DNA of 64,000 bases from AP-15 sp963733945 (GTDB lineage Bacteria > Pseudomonadota > Alphaproteobacteria > ATCC43930 > CGMCC-115725), in the NCBI GenBank assembly GCA_963733945.1, contig CAVTFD010000011.1, forward strand, positions 124,001 through 188,000. Direction: 5' to 3'. Made by a program: the position numbers and the translations under genes. The notes below the pieces were generated by a model. It was given only the letters and a program-made list of their open reading frames with translations. It did no database searches and was not told where the DNA came from. Shown in pieces: positions 36,997 through 46,892 of this stretch; the stretch's first letter is position 1, and each line of letters begins with the position of its first letter.

Positions 36997-38630
36997 TCAA
37001 GCAGCCTTCGCATCCTCGCGGATCATCGCAGCACCCTTTTCGCCGATCATGATCGTCGGCGCGTTGGTGTTGCCGGTGGTCACGGTCGGCATCACCGACG
37101 CATCGATAACGCGCAACCCGACCACACCTCGTACCCTGAGCCGCGAGTCGACGACGGCCATCGGGTCCTCGCCCATCCTGCAGGTCCCGACCGGGTGATG
37201 GAGGTTGATCCCGCCGTAATGCACGAAGTCGGTCAGCTCCCGCTCCGTGCGCGCACCGGGGCCCGGCATGGTCTCAGCCGCGCTGTGCCGCGCCAGCGGC
37301 GAAGCGGCGAAAATCCGCCGCGCGAAATCGATGCCGGCGAGCAGCACCCTGACATCGCTCTCCGCTGAAAGGTAATTCGGCCGAATTTCCGCCCGCGCGA
37401 GCGGATCGTTCGAGCGCGCCATGATCGTGCCGCGGCTGTCGGGCCGCACCGCGCAGACCACCAGCGTCATCCCCGGCTCCCGCTCCAGCCGGCCAATCGC
37501 GCTCTGGTCATAGCTTCCCGGGGTGAACAGCAACTGTAGATCCGGGCTCTCGAGCCCCTCGCGGCTGCGGCAGAACACCATCGCCGTGGTGACGCCAAAG
37601 GTCAGCGCGCCGCGCCCGGAGGCGGCATAGCGGCCGATTTCGCGGACCAGCCTGACGCCGCGCGCCAGCTGGTTGATCGACACCTCGTTCTTGACCCGGT
37701 GGGTCACCCGCGCCGCGATATGGTCGGAGAGGTTGGCGCCGACCCCTGGCAGTTCGTGGACCACCGCGACCCCGATCGAGCGCAAATGGTCGGCCGGGCC
37801 GATGCCCGAAATCTGCAGAAGCTGCGGCGAGTTGACGGCGCCGCCGGAAACGATCACCTCGCGCGCCGCCACCACCTGGCTGTCCTGCGCATTCTGGCGA
37901 AAGGCGACGCCGGTGCAGCGCGGTCCATCGAAGGTGAGGCGCGTCGCGACCGCTTTGGTGACGATGCGCAGATTGGGTCGCCGCCGCGCTTCGGCGAGGA
38001 AGGTTTGCGCGGTCGACCCGCGGAAGCGGCCGTGACGGGTCATCTGCGAATAGCCCACCCCCTCCTGGGTGGCGCCGTTGTAATCCGAGGTCAGCCTAAA
38101 GCCGGCCTGCTGTGCGGCTTCGACAAAGCGATGGGTCAGCGGCAGGATCGTGCGGTAATCCTCGACCGGCAGCGGGCCGCCTTTGCTGCGGTATTCGGGA
38201 TCGCCCGCGGCGTAATTCTCCGATTTCTTGAAAAAGGGCAGCACATCGGCATAGCTCCAGCCGCGGCAGCCCATCTGCGCCCAGCCGTCGTAATCAGCCG
38301 GGTTGCCGCGGACATAGAGCATGCCGTTGATCGAGCTGGTGCCGCCGAGCACCCGGCCGCGCGGCCAGTGCACCGCCCGGTTGCCGATGCCGGGCTCGGG
38401 CTCGGCATAATAGTTCCAGTTGACGAGCGGGTTGGCGCGCAGGCGCAACGCCCCGGCCGGCACATGGATCATCGGATGCCAGTCGCGCGGGCCCGCCTCC
38501 AGCAGCACCACCCGCGCCCCATCCTCGCTCAGCCGGTCGGCGAGCACGCAGCCCGCCGATCCGGCCCCGAAGCACACACCCCGCCGATCCGAGCGCCGAC
38601 GATCACATAATCCGCACCTAGATCCGTCAT
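36997..38630 (-). CDS. GMC-family (choline dehydrogenase-like) oxidoreductase, broken FAD motif
   Basis: The body is a typical GMC flavoprotein of about 535 residues: HWPRGRVLGGTSSINGMLYVRG, IVSGGAVNSPQLLQISGIGP and the C-terminal GGINLHHPVGTCRMG and NTNAPTIMIGEKGA with the catalytic His. The family start MTDLGADYVIVGA is at 38630 in one frame, while GSAGCVLADRLSEDGARVVLLEAG is in another. Between them lies about 29 extra bases, most of them an imperfect second copy of the FAD-motif DNA. As written the enzyme cannot make an intact Rossmann motif. The alternative start at 38658 gives an N-terminus without family similarity. The substrate is an alcohol of unknown type. Confidence 0.85.
38552..38591. 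repeat. Short duplication in the FAD-binding motif of the GMC gene
   Basis: The 12-mer CCCGCCGATCCG occurs at 38552-38563 and again at 38580-38591, offset by 28 bp. The two copies bracket a segment with no counterpart in GMC proteins and account for the frame change. Confidence 0.75.
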
Positions 38631-38718
38631 CCAATTCCCTCTTCCTCGTCCGAAACATTGTCTTCGGCCCGGCGAGGATGCAAGCTCGCAGCCGTCAAGC
38701 CGAGGGAGGATCAGAGCC

Positions 38719-40475
38719 ATGCCGATCGAGCCGATGCTGACCGAGGAGACGCCGCGCGAGGCGCTGGTCGCGCGGGTGCTCGACAGAGGCCGGGATCGAG
38801 ATGGTCTTTGGCATTTCCGGCGGCCATACCGGCCGCATCATGTCCGGGCTCAGCCAAGTACCAGAACTCGGTCCGCACGGTGCATGGTGCGCGAGGAGTC
38901 GCTGGGCGGGGTCATGGCCGAGGTCTACGGCCGGCTGACCCGGCGCCCCGGCGTGATGCTCGGGCAGGGGCCGTGGGTGCTCGGCAACGGGCTGATCGGC
39001 ACGATCGAGGCGCATTCTGTCGAGCTCGCCGATGCTGCTGTTGACCGATTTCAGCGACGCCCCGCGGTTCACCCTGCATGCGCCCTATCAGCAGGCGACC
39101 GGCGATTAGGGCAGCTGGGACGCGCGCCGCGCCTTTGGCGGCGTCACCAAGCAGGTCATGCAGGCGCACGACCCGATCGCCGCGGTGCAGGCGACCCAGC
39201 TCGGCGATCAAGCATGCGCTCTCCGGGCAGCCGGGGCCGGTGGCGATCCTCTACAGCCATGACTCGCTGGCCGGGACGGTCGCCCCGGATTCGCAACCGC
39301 ATGCTGTACCCGACCGCGCTACTATCTGCCGCCGCCTGCCGCCGCCGGCCGAGCCGGCGCAGGTCGAGGCCGCGGCCGCGCGCATTCTCGCCGCGCGAAG
39401 GCCGGTGATCATCGCCGGCAACGGCGTGCGCATCGCCCAGGCCTACGAGCAGCTGCGCCGACTCGCCGAGGCGGCCGGGCTGCCGGTGGCGACGACCGCG
39501 GCCGGCAAGGGCGTGCTTCCCCGAGACCCATCCGTTGGCGCTTGGGCGTGTTCGGCACCTTCGGCACCGCGGCGGCCAATGCCTGCATCGGCGAAGCCGA
39601 TCTCGTGCTGGTCGTCGGCTCGAAACTGTCGCCGAGCGATACCGCCTGGGAAAACCGCGATCTGCTCGACCCGACCCGGCAGAGCTTTATCCAGATCGAC
39701 ATCGAGCCGCGCAACGCGTCGTGGAACTTCCCGGCCGAGCATGTGCTGCTCGGCGACGCCGCGGTAATCCTCGGCCAGCTGCTCGAGGAGGTGCAGGCGC
39801 GCGGGCCGGGCGCGCCGCGACAGCAAGCCGAGCGCGCGTCGCCGGCCATCGCGAGCGCCACGGCTATTTCAACGACCGCGCCTATTTCGCCGACGACAAG
39901 CCGATCCTGCCGCAGCGGGTGATCGGCGAATTGATCGCGCGGCCTGCCGGAGGATGCGATCGTCACCTGCGACGCCGGCGAGAACCGCATCCTGATGACC
40001 CATTTCTACCAGACGAAGACGGGCCGAGCGGGTTCCTGCAGGCGGCCGGCTCGGGGCCGATGGGGTTCGCCATTCCCGCCGGCGCTCGGCGGCCAAGCTC
40101 GTGCATCCCGACCGGCCGGTCGTCGCGGTATGCGGCGACGGCGGGTTCGCGATGACGATGAACGGGCTGATGACCGCGGTCGAGCACGACATCCCGATCA
40201 TCACCGTCGTCTTCAACAACAACGCGCTCGGCTGGGTGTTGCACGGCTGCGGGCCGTTCGCCGCCGAGTTCAACGATTGCGATCACGCCGCGATCGCCCG
40301 CGCGATGGGCTGCCGCGGCGTGCGGGTCGAGGACCCGGCGGCGATCGCTCCGGCCCTTTCCGATGCGCTGGCGACGCGGGCGCCGACAGTGCTCGACGTG
40401 CGCACCTCGCTTGCGGTCACCTTTGCCGACATCACCTCGCAACTGGCGAAGGACGCGTCGCCGCGCCGGCGCTAG
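38719..40475 (+). pseudogene. Thiamine-diphosphate-dependent enzyme (acetolactate-synthase-like), multiply frameshifted
   Basis: Piecing frames together gives an almost complete ThDP enzyme of about 560 residues: MPIEPMLTEETPREALVARVL, EMVFGISGGHTG, EESLGGVMAEVYGRLTRRPG, RPVIIAGNGVRIAQAYEQL, FGTFGTAAANACIGEADLVL, and the ThDP-Mg motif VCGDGGFAMTMNGLMTAVEHD with NNNALGW. At least six frame changes and one in-frame TAG (after TGD near 39105) interrupt it. The amino acid sequence between breaks is well conserved. The damage could be recent decay or concentrated read errors. It is divergent from the GMC gene; the pair may have served one alcohol/keto-acid pathway. Confidence 0.8.
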
Positions 40476-40553
40476 AGCGAACCTGACCGCGAAGCGGGTC
40501 AGGGCGGCGCCGGCGCCGCTCAAATTCGCGGCTGCTCGTGGTAAAAGACCGCG

Positions 40554-42764
40554 ATGCTGACCCTTTTCGAGGTAACCTACCGCATCGACCGGCGTCGGGC
40601 ACTGCTCGACCGGGCGAGTGCGCAGATACCTGACGGCGCCAAGGTCGGGCTTGTCGGCCGCAACGGGGTCGGCAAATCGACTTTGCTCGACCTCATTCGC
40701 GGCGTCTTGCAGCCGGAAGACGGCACGATCGAGCTGCCCCGCGGTTGCCGGGTCGGATTTCTCGCTCAGGAGGCGCCGAGCGGCGCCGCCACCCCGTACG
40801 AAACCGTGCTTGCCGCCGATCGCGAGCGCGCCCGTCTGCTCGCGGAGCGCGAAGCCGGGCCTACGCCTTGCGCGCCGCCGAGATCGAAACTCGGCTTTTC
40901 GAGGTAACCTACCGCATCGACCGGCGTCGCGCGTTGCTTGATCGGGCGAGTGCCCAGATCCCCGAGGGCGCCAAGGTCGGGCTTGTCGGCCGCAACGGGG
41001 TCGGCAAATCGACTTTGCTCGACCTCATTCGCGGCGTCTTGCAGCCGGAAGACGGCACGATCGAGCTGCCCCGCGGTTGCCGAGTGGGGTTTCTCGCTCA
41101 GGAGGCGCCGGGCGGCGCCGCGACCCCGCACGAAACCGTGCTTGCCGCCGATCGCGAGCGCGCCCGTCTGCTCGCGGAGCGCGAAGCCGGGCCAACACCG
41201 TTGCGCGCCGCCGAGATCGAAACCCGGCTGGTCGAGATCGCCGCCTATTCGGCGCCGAGCCGCGCGGCGCGCATCCTTGCCGGGCTCGGGTTCGATGACG
41301 CGGCGCAGCGGCGGCCGCTCGACGACCTTTCCGGCGGCTGGCGGATGCGCGTGGCGCTGGCCGCGATCCTGTTCACCGAGCCCGATCTCTTACTGCTCGA
41401 CGAGCCGAGCAACCACCTCGATCTCGAAGCCTCGCTATGGCTCGAACGATTCCTGCGCTTTTATCGCCGCACCTTGATTCTGGTCAGTCACGATCGCCGG
41501 GTTCTGAACGCGGTGACGACGATGACCTTGCATCTGGCGCAGGGAAAGCTGACCGCCTATTCCGGCGATTTCGACGCTTTTCTGCGCGCGCGTCGGGAAA
41601 ATGCCCAGCGCCTGGAAGTGGTGGCCCGACAGCAGGCCGAGCAGCGCGAGCGGCTGCAAGCCTTTGTCGACCGCTTTCGCGCCAAAGCGTCAAAGGCGCG
41701 CCAGGCGCAGAGCCGGCTAAAGGCGCTGGCCCGCCTCGAACCCGTCGTGCTCGCCGCGCGTGAGCCGCCGCCGCGCATCGCCTTTCCCGACCCGCCGCGA
41801 TTGAGCCCGCCGCTGATCACCCTCGATCGTGCGAGCGTCGGCTACGCGCCGGGCAAGCCGGTGCTGTCGCGCCTCGACCTGCGGCTCGACCCGGACGACC
41901 GAGTCGCGCTGCTCGGCGGCAACGGCAACGGCAAGACGACGTTCGCCCGGCTGCTCGCCGGACGCCTCGCGCCGTTGTCAGGACAGGTGACACGGTCGCC
42001 CAAGCTCGCCTGCGGCTATTTCGCGCAACACCAGATCGAGGAAATGCGGCCGCAGGAATCGGCTTACGACCACCTGGCGGCGTTGATGCCCGGCGCCCCG
42101 CCCGAATCGGTGCGCGCGCGCCTGGGCGGCTTCGGCTTCAGCCAGGACAAGGCTTTTGTCGCGGTCGCCGATTTGTCGGGCGGCGAGCGGGCGCGGCTCA
42201 ACCTCGCCCTGGTCACTCACGACGCCCCCGGCCTCCTGTTGCTCGACGAGCCGACGAACCACCTCGACATCGAAACTCGTGACGCGTTGGTCCAAGCAAT
42301 CAATGATTTTGCCGGCGCAGTCGTGTTGATCACCCACGATTGGCACCTGCTCGAACTCGTCGCCGATCAGCTGTGGCTTGTCGCCGACGGCACCGTGCGG
42401 CCTTTCGCGGGCGATCTCGAAGATTACCGTCGGCGGGTGCTCGAGCGTGCCGGGCCAGCGGACGGCGAGCGTTCGAGCGCCGCCGGCGATCGCCGCGCAG
42501 CGCGCCGCCGTGCGGCCGAAAAGCGGCGCGAGCTCGACCCGCTGCGCGAGCGCGCACGGCGGGCCGAGGAAACGATCGCCCGCCTGTCTCGGGAACGCGA
42601 GGAACTCGATCGCAGCTTCGCCGGTCTAAACGGGGCTGCCGTCGCCGGCGTGCGCCCTCACCGATGCACTCAAGCGGCGCGCCGAGGTCGCCCGATTGAT
42701 CTCCCGGGCGGAAGCCGAATGGCTGTCCACCGAGGAGGCGATCGAACGCGAATCGGGGGCATGA
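40554..42764 (+). CDS. ABC-F family ATPase with internal tandem duplication and two frameshifts
   Basis: The two-domain ATPase has Walker A GRNGVGKST (present twice), signature LSGGWRMRV, Walker B LLLLDEPSNHLD, then second-domain GGNGNGKTT, LSGGERARL and LLLLDEPTNHLD with the interdomain linker between. ABC-F proteins act on ribosomes, not membranes. The first 111 codons after position 40564 are repeated (see repeat entry), and a missing base near 40867 throws the first copy out of frame at 40907. A second shift near 42640-42655 hides the usual tail ALTDALKRRAEVARLI, which ends at the TGA at 42762-42764. Function is uncertain until the reads are checked. Confidence 0.85.
40564..41228 (+). repeat. 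About 333-bp tandem duplication inside the ABC-F gene
   Basis: Copy 1 is 40564-40895 (332 nt), copy 2 is 40896-41228 (333 nt). They differ at about 18 positions and by one missing base in copy 1 (GGGCCTACGCCTTGCG against GGGCCAACACCGTTGCG). With that base restored the duplication is exactly 111 codons and in frame. Each copy contains a full Walker A motif. About 5% divergence means it is not a fresh polymerase slip. Confidence 0.9.
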
Positions 42765-43034
42765 ATCGCTGGCGTGGACTAACGGCTTCGGCACGAACAA
42801 AGCCGCTGGGGCGGAAGTCGCGGAGCGCGTATCGCGGGCATGTTTGGCTTTAAGCAATAACCGCGCCGCCTAGCGCGCGGCCGATAGCCGCACGACGCGT
42901 CCGTGTCCATGATCTACTTTGACAAACCAGCCTGAAACAGTCTATCCCGGATCACTGCTAGCGCATTCTCTATGGGGCGCCGCATCCGAGGTAAGACTGC
43001 AACTGGTGCGAGCCCGATTGGAGCAAATCCCGCC

Positions 43035-43637
43035 ATGGCCGAAAGTCCCGCGATCACCGATCGAAACCTCGAAGCGACGACAAACATTTCCCTCAAGCGG
43101 GAGCCGGCCTGCTTCGCTTTTCTGTCGGCGCGCTCGGTCTCGTCGCCAATGCCGATTGATTCGATCAACCTCGATCTCGCCTCGGCCGATTATTTTGATG
43201 GACGGGCGTCGCTATGGACCGCTCTCGAAATGCGCTCGGCCGTCGGCAATGACCATCCGACCGCGTTGCTCGGGTTCGATGAAACCTTTGTGCGGCCCTT
43301 TGCCCGCGCTCTGATCGAAGCGGCGACGACGCGGGCCACCTACAGAATGACGATTCTGCAAGAACCAGATAATTCCAAGCGGTGTCGCGTCGTCGAGTAT
43401 GTGACCGGGCCGGGCAAGGCGCTGCATGAGCTAATCCTGCAGCCCTTTGACAATGTGGTCATGGTCAGTACAGCGACCGCCAAGGACGCGGACGAGACAC
43501 TCTTTCAGTTACCGCGAACCGACAGTTTTCTGCGTGCCTTCGCCAAAATGGCCTATGTCGCCGATCAAGCGTTGCACGATTTGCTCGGGGATATGGAGCG
43601 GATCGCGCGCCAGCATCACCCTTCGACCCCCTGCTGA
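43035..43637 (+). CDS. Hypothetical protein, possibly PAS-like
   Basis: 200 residues from the ATG at 43035, preceded by GGAG; an in-frame ATG at 42972 is also possible. I do not recognise a firm family. The central part (SADYFDGRASLWTALEMRSAVG, HPTALLGFDETFVRPFARAL) alternates amphipathic strands and helices, and phrases such as ELILQPFDNVVMVSTATA could be a small alpha/beta sensory fold. No signal peptide or membrane segment is seen. Codon use matches the neighbours. It is isolated, with about 270 bp upstream lacking a gene and the His-rich cluster convergent downstream. Confidence 0.6.
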   Translation: MAESPAITDRNLEATTNISLKREPACFAFLSARSVSSPMPIDSINLDLASADYFDGRASLWTALEMRSAVGNDHPTALLGFDETFVRPFARALIEAATTRATYRMTILQEPDNSKRCRVVEYVTGPGKALHELILQPFDNVVMVSTATAKDADETLFQLPRTDSFLRAFAKMAYVADQALHDLLGDMERIARQHHPSTPC

Positions 43638-43820
43638 TCCTGTTACTGGCTCGTTGCTGACCAGTTGGCGGACGTACGCCCTGGGCGTGACAATAGAGCC
43701 GGAGCCCCCCTGCCACGCGCTCGGACCAGTCCAGCAACCTGCCCGCGTGGTCGGCGCCGCGCTCCCTCGCTAAGCGTGGAAGCGTGAGGCGCGGCTCAGC
43801 ACCAGATAAATATGGCGGGC

Positions 43821-44252
43821 TTATCGGCCCAATCCGCCGCCGCCTGCTCCGCTGCTATAGGGCGAAAGGCCTGGTCCGCCTGCGTTCGGTCCCGACATGC
43901 CCATGCTGTTGCCGCCAGAGGGATTCGACATCGCAGGGGGTGGGGCCGCGGCCATCGGGGGCGACGGGGGAGCACCGGACTGTAAGCGGGCGAGCTCCTC
44001 ACGATTGAGCTGGGCGGTCGTGTCGCCGGTCAGCGCGGCTTTATGCGCCATCCCCTTGTGAAAGCCATGCATGGCATGGGCATGCCTTACGGCGTGATGC
44101 GCCGGCGGCATCGCCGAATTTTCCGCCGGCGCGGGAGCCGCTCCGCCGCTACCCCCCGGGTTCGGGCTCCCACCGCTTGGATTTTGTGCCCACACTGGCG
44201 CGGCAATCGCGAGCGCGGCAGCGACCGCAACGCCGGTCAAGAGATGCTTCAT
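43821..44252 (-). CDS. His-rich secreted small protein, paralogue 1 (module order changed)
   Basis: 143 residues. Signal peptide MKHLLTGVAVAAALAIAAPV, cleavage after WAQ. The mature part holds the shared core PPAHHAVRHAHAMHGFHKGMA, then KAALTGDTTAQLNREELARL. Unlike its two paralogues, the Gly/Met/Pro-rich module (GGNSMGMSGPNAGGPGLSPY) is at the C-terminus instead of after the signal peptide. The His spacing could bind a metal, but no enzyme motif is seen. The Shine-Dalgarno AAGGATC precedes the ATG. I do not know the family's function. Confidence 0.75.
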   Translation of the reverse strand: MKHLLTGVAVAAALAIAAPVWAQNPSGGSPNPGGSGGAAPAPAENSAMPPAHHAVRHAHAMHGFHKGMAHKAALTGDTTAQLNREELARLQSGAPPSPPMAAAPPPAMSNPSGGNSMGMSGPNAGGPGLSPYSSGAGGGGLGR

Positions 44253-44391
44253 GCTGATGATCCTTCTTCGCGGTTCAGTTTGCGCTATCCCGCTCTCTCC
44301 CAAAAGCGCCGCCTAGCTCTCTATCACCGGCGAACCGCTCGTTCTCGCTGGTACGCTGGATCGGCCCGTTGGATGGCGGTGCATCATTGAG

Positions 44392-44817
44392 TCATTTGCC
44401 GGGCATCGGAGGCGCCGGCGGCGGCGGATTGCTCACATTGCCGGTTTGGATACGGGCAAGTTCCTGGCGATTGAGTTGGGCTGTCGTATCGCCGGTCACC
44501 GCGGCCTTTTGCGCCATCCCACGATGGAAATTGCGCATCGCCTTGGCATGGTGATAGGCGGACAGTTCTTTATGAAGATGGTGCGGCCCCGGCGTCGTGG
44601 ACGGAGCGGCGGCTTGGGCTGCGGGCGTAGGCTCACCAGGCGCCGCTGGCATTGGCGCCGGCGCTCCGCCTCCGCTGTAGGGCGTCAGGCCGCCACCCCC
44701 GCCGGGGTTGGGTCCTGGCATACCCATTCCGTTGCCGCCGCTTGGGTTCTGTGCCCACACGGGCGCGGCAATCGCGAGCGCGGCAGCGACCGCAACGCCG
44801 GTCAAGAGATGCTTCAT
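44392..44817 (-). CDS. His-rich secreted small protein, paralogue 2
   Basis: 141 residues. It has the same signal peptide as its neighbours, then NPSGGNGMGMPGPNPGGGGG, a Pro/Ala linker, and the core HLHKELSAYHHAKAMRNFHRG followed by GDTTAQLNRQELARIQTGN. The core is the most diverged of the three: the HAVRHAHAMH run is replaced by LSAYHHAKAMRNFH. The leader GAGGATCACAGGC before the ATG is identical to that of paralogue 3, so regulatory sequence was copied with the gene. Confidence 0.75.
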   Translation of the reverse strand: MKHLLTGVAVAAALAIAAPVWAQNPSGGNGMGMPGPNPGGGGGLTPYSGGGAPAPMPAAPGEPTPAAQAAAPSTTPGPHHLHKELSAYHHAKAMRNFHRGMAQKAAVTGDTTAQLNRQELARIQTGNVSNPPPPAPPMPGK

Positions 44818-44933
44818 GCCTGTGATCCTCTCTCGCGGCTAAGATTTCCCAAGATATCGAAGCGCCAGCAGATACTAAAGGGTTCCCTGACGCCCATTGG
44901 ATAAGTCCCGTCGAACCCGGTTGCGATGCTAGA

Positions 44934-45353
44934 TCATTTCCCGGTCATCGGGGGGTTCGGCGCCGGCATTCCCTGATTACCGGCCTGGAGGCGGGCGAGC
45001 TCTTGACGGTTGAGCTGCGCCGTCGTATCGCCGGCCATAGCAGCCTTATGCGCCATCCCCTTGTGAAAGTTATGCATGGCATGGGCATGCCTTACGGCGT
45101 GATGCGCCGGCGGCATCGCCGAATTTTCCGCCGGTGCAGCCGCTGCCGCGGGGGGCATCGCCATGGGGGCAGGGGCCGGAGCAGGGGCTGGAGCCTGAGT
45201 CCCGCCGCCGCTGTACGGGGTCAGGTTGCCGCCACCCCCCGGGTTCGGGCCGGGCATTCCCATCCCGTTCCCGCCGCTAGGATTTTGCGCCCACACTGGA
45301 GCGGCAATCGCGAGCGCGGCCGCGACCGCAACGCCGGTCAAGAGATGTTTCAT
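44934..45353 (-). CDS. His-rich secreted small protein, paralogue 3
   Basis: 139 residues. The signal peptide is the same, followed by NPSGGNGMGMPGPNPGGGGN, an extended AP/AP-repeat linker (APAPAPAPAPMAMPPAA), the core PPAHHAVRHAHAMHNFHKGM and GDTTAQLNRQELARLQAGN. The core is nearly identical to paralogue 1, while the N-terminal module is nearly identical to paralogue 2, so the three genes have exchanged parts. It is the promoter-proximal member of the tandem set. Confidence 0.75.
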   Translation of the reverse strand: MKHLLTGVAVAAALAIAAPVWAQNPSGGNGMGMPGPNPGGGGNLTPYSGGGTQAPAPAPAPAPMAMPPAAAAAPAENSAMPPAHHAVRHAHAMHNFHKGMAHKAAMAGDTTAQLNRQELARLQAGNQGMPAPNPPMTGK

Positions 45354-45708
45354 GCCTGTGATCCTCTGTAGCAGTTCCGGATTGGCTTAACGTAACGCAC
45401 GCTCGTGCTCCCGCAAGGGACTCTCAACCAGGATGCGGTTGGAACGACGCAGGGCGCCGATTCGGTTCCGCGAACGCCCAACTTTTCGGTGTCGCGCATT
45501 CTTGCCAGCCGAGAACTGGATAATATGACGGTAAATCTCTTCTTTCAAGCGCTTGAGTAGCTCAGTGCGCAGGTTGAATAACGGATAAAGCGAGACCCTG
45601 CGACGCGAGGACGGCCAATCGGTTGCCGATTAGGCGAACTGCCGAGCTTGACAGCAGCGCCCGCTGCGGGCTCGGCTCTTGCTGACGAACATGTTCGAGG
45701 AGCCGGGA
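45354..45708. other. Divergent intergenic region, His-rich genes to enolase-superfamily gene
   Basis: No gene is seen in 355 bases. It must hold promoters for both sides. A small perfect hairpin, AATCGG-TTG-CCGATT, lies about 85 bp before the right-hand start. No operator family is recognised. Confidence 0.4.
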
Positions 45709-46863
45709 ATGAGCCGGATTGCATCGGTCCAGACGCACATGATTTCGGTTCCGCGGCCACAGCCGGTGTGGACCGCGCATGAACAGAATAGATCCTGGAA
45801 CGTCATCTTGACCGAGGTGCGAACAGACGACGGGCTCATCGGCTATGGCCAGATCCATGGCGCGCCGATGCCGCGGATTTGCGAGTGGGTGGCGCGGTTT
45901 GGCGAGATCGTTCGCGGAATGGATGCGCTCGGTCACGTGGCGGTGTGGGAGAAGCTGTTTGGCTTGACCTCGCCGCGGCCGGGCGCAATCGAGGGACGGG
46001 AGGATGTGCCGGCGCCGATTGCGCGCAGCGAGCGCACCCAGGTCATGGCTGCGATCGCCGGAATCGACATCGCGTTGTGGGACATCAAGGGCAAGGCGGC
46101 GGGCTTGCCGGTGTACCGGCTGCTCGGCGGCGAGAACCTCCCGCTCTTCACCTATGCTACCGGCGGGTATTATCGTCCGGGCGCCACCAATGCCGACTAT
46201 GCCGGGGAGATGGCGCAGATGCTGCGGCACGGCTACCGCGCGGTCAAACTGAAGACCGGGGCTGGCGGCATCGCCGAGGAGGCCGAGCGCATCGCCGCGG
46301 TGCGCCGCGAGATCGGCGAGGAGCCGTCGCTGATGCTCGACATGAACGCGGCTTATGATCTGCCGGACTGCATCGATTTTGCCCACATGGTCGAGCCATC
46401 GCGGATCTTCTGGCTCGAGGAACCATTGCATTGGTATTTGCAGCCCGCCGATTTTGCCCGGCTCGCGGCGGCGACGCCGATCCCGCTGGCGCATGGCGAA
46501 CGCGAGCTGACCCGGTTCACGATCCGCGATTTCATCACCGAGGGCGGCATCCGGTATGTGCAGTTCGACGCGACGCGGGCCGCCGGCTTTACCGAGGCAT
46601 TGCGCATCGCGGCACTGGCCGAGCAGCACGGGGCCATGGTGGCCCCCCATACCGCACCCGAATTGCACGGCCATCTGGTCCTGGCGCTGCCGCGCTGCGC
46701 TTTTGGCGTCGAAGGACATGGCGGGCCCGAAGAAGACCCGCTGGGCTACGGGCTGTTCAAGGAGCACCCGGAATTGCGCGACGGGCATCTGCATCTCGGC
46801 GACAAACCGGGCTTCGGCCTCGACGTCGACTGGGCCTTTGTCGACAAATACCGGGTCGGCTGA
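45709..46863 (+). CDS. Mandelate racemase/muconate lactonizing enzyme family protein (enolase superfamily)
   Basis: 384 residues from the second ATG, at MSRIASVQTH; the ATG 30 nt upstream is possible. Superfamily catalytic elements: the KxK base in AVKLKTG, metal ligands Asp in LMLDMNAAYD, Glu in WLEEPLHWY and Glu in LAHGERE, and the His base in VAPHTAPELHGH. These proteins abstract a proton alpha to a carboxylate and act as acid-sugar dehydratases or racemases. The paired Lys and His bases fit mandelate-racemase-subgroup enzymes, but the substrate is not evident. It converges with the CocE-type hydrolase. Confidence 0.9.
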   Translation: MSRIASVQTHMISVPRPQPVWTAHEQNRSWNVILTEVRTDDGLIGYGQIHGAPMPRICEWVARFGEIVRGMDALGHVAVWEKLFGLTSPRPGAIEGREDVPAPIARSERTQVMAAIAGIDIALWDIKGKAAGLPVYRLLGGENLPLFTYATGGYYRPGATNADYAGEMAQMLRHGYRAVKLKTGAGGIAEEAERIAAVRREIGEEPSLMLDMNAAYDLPDCIDFAHMVEPSRIFWLEEPLHWYLQPADFARLAAATPIPLAHGERELTRFTIRDFITEGGIRYVQFDATRAAGFTEALRIAALAEQHGAMVAPHTAPELHGHLVLALPRCAFGVEGHGGPEEDPLGYGLFKEHPELRDGHLHLGDKPGFGLDVDWAFVDKYRVG

Positions 46864-46864
46864 T

Positions 46865-46890
46865 CTCGCCTAGCCGCCGAGGCCGGCGAG
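46865..46890. terminator. Candidate bidirectional terminator hairpin
   Basis: CTCGCC (46865-46870) and GGCGAG (46885-46890) pair, with a further GCC/GGC pairing inside. It lies between the convergent stops at 46863 and 46893. There is no T-run, so the terminator is weak or needs Rho. Confidence 0.4.
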
Positions 46891-46892
46891 CG

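Noticed and set aside
43821..45353. His-rich tandem genes as a CRISPR or RNA repeat array
   Set aside because: The repeats are long, coding, unequal and have signal peptides; there are no short direct repeats with spacers.
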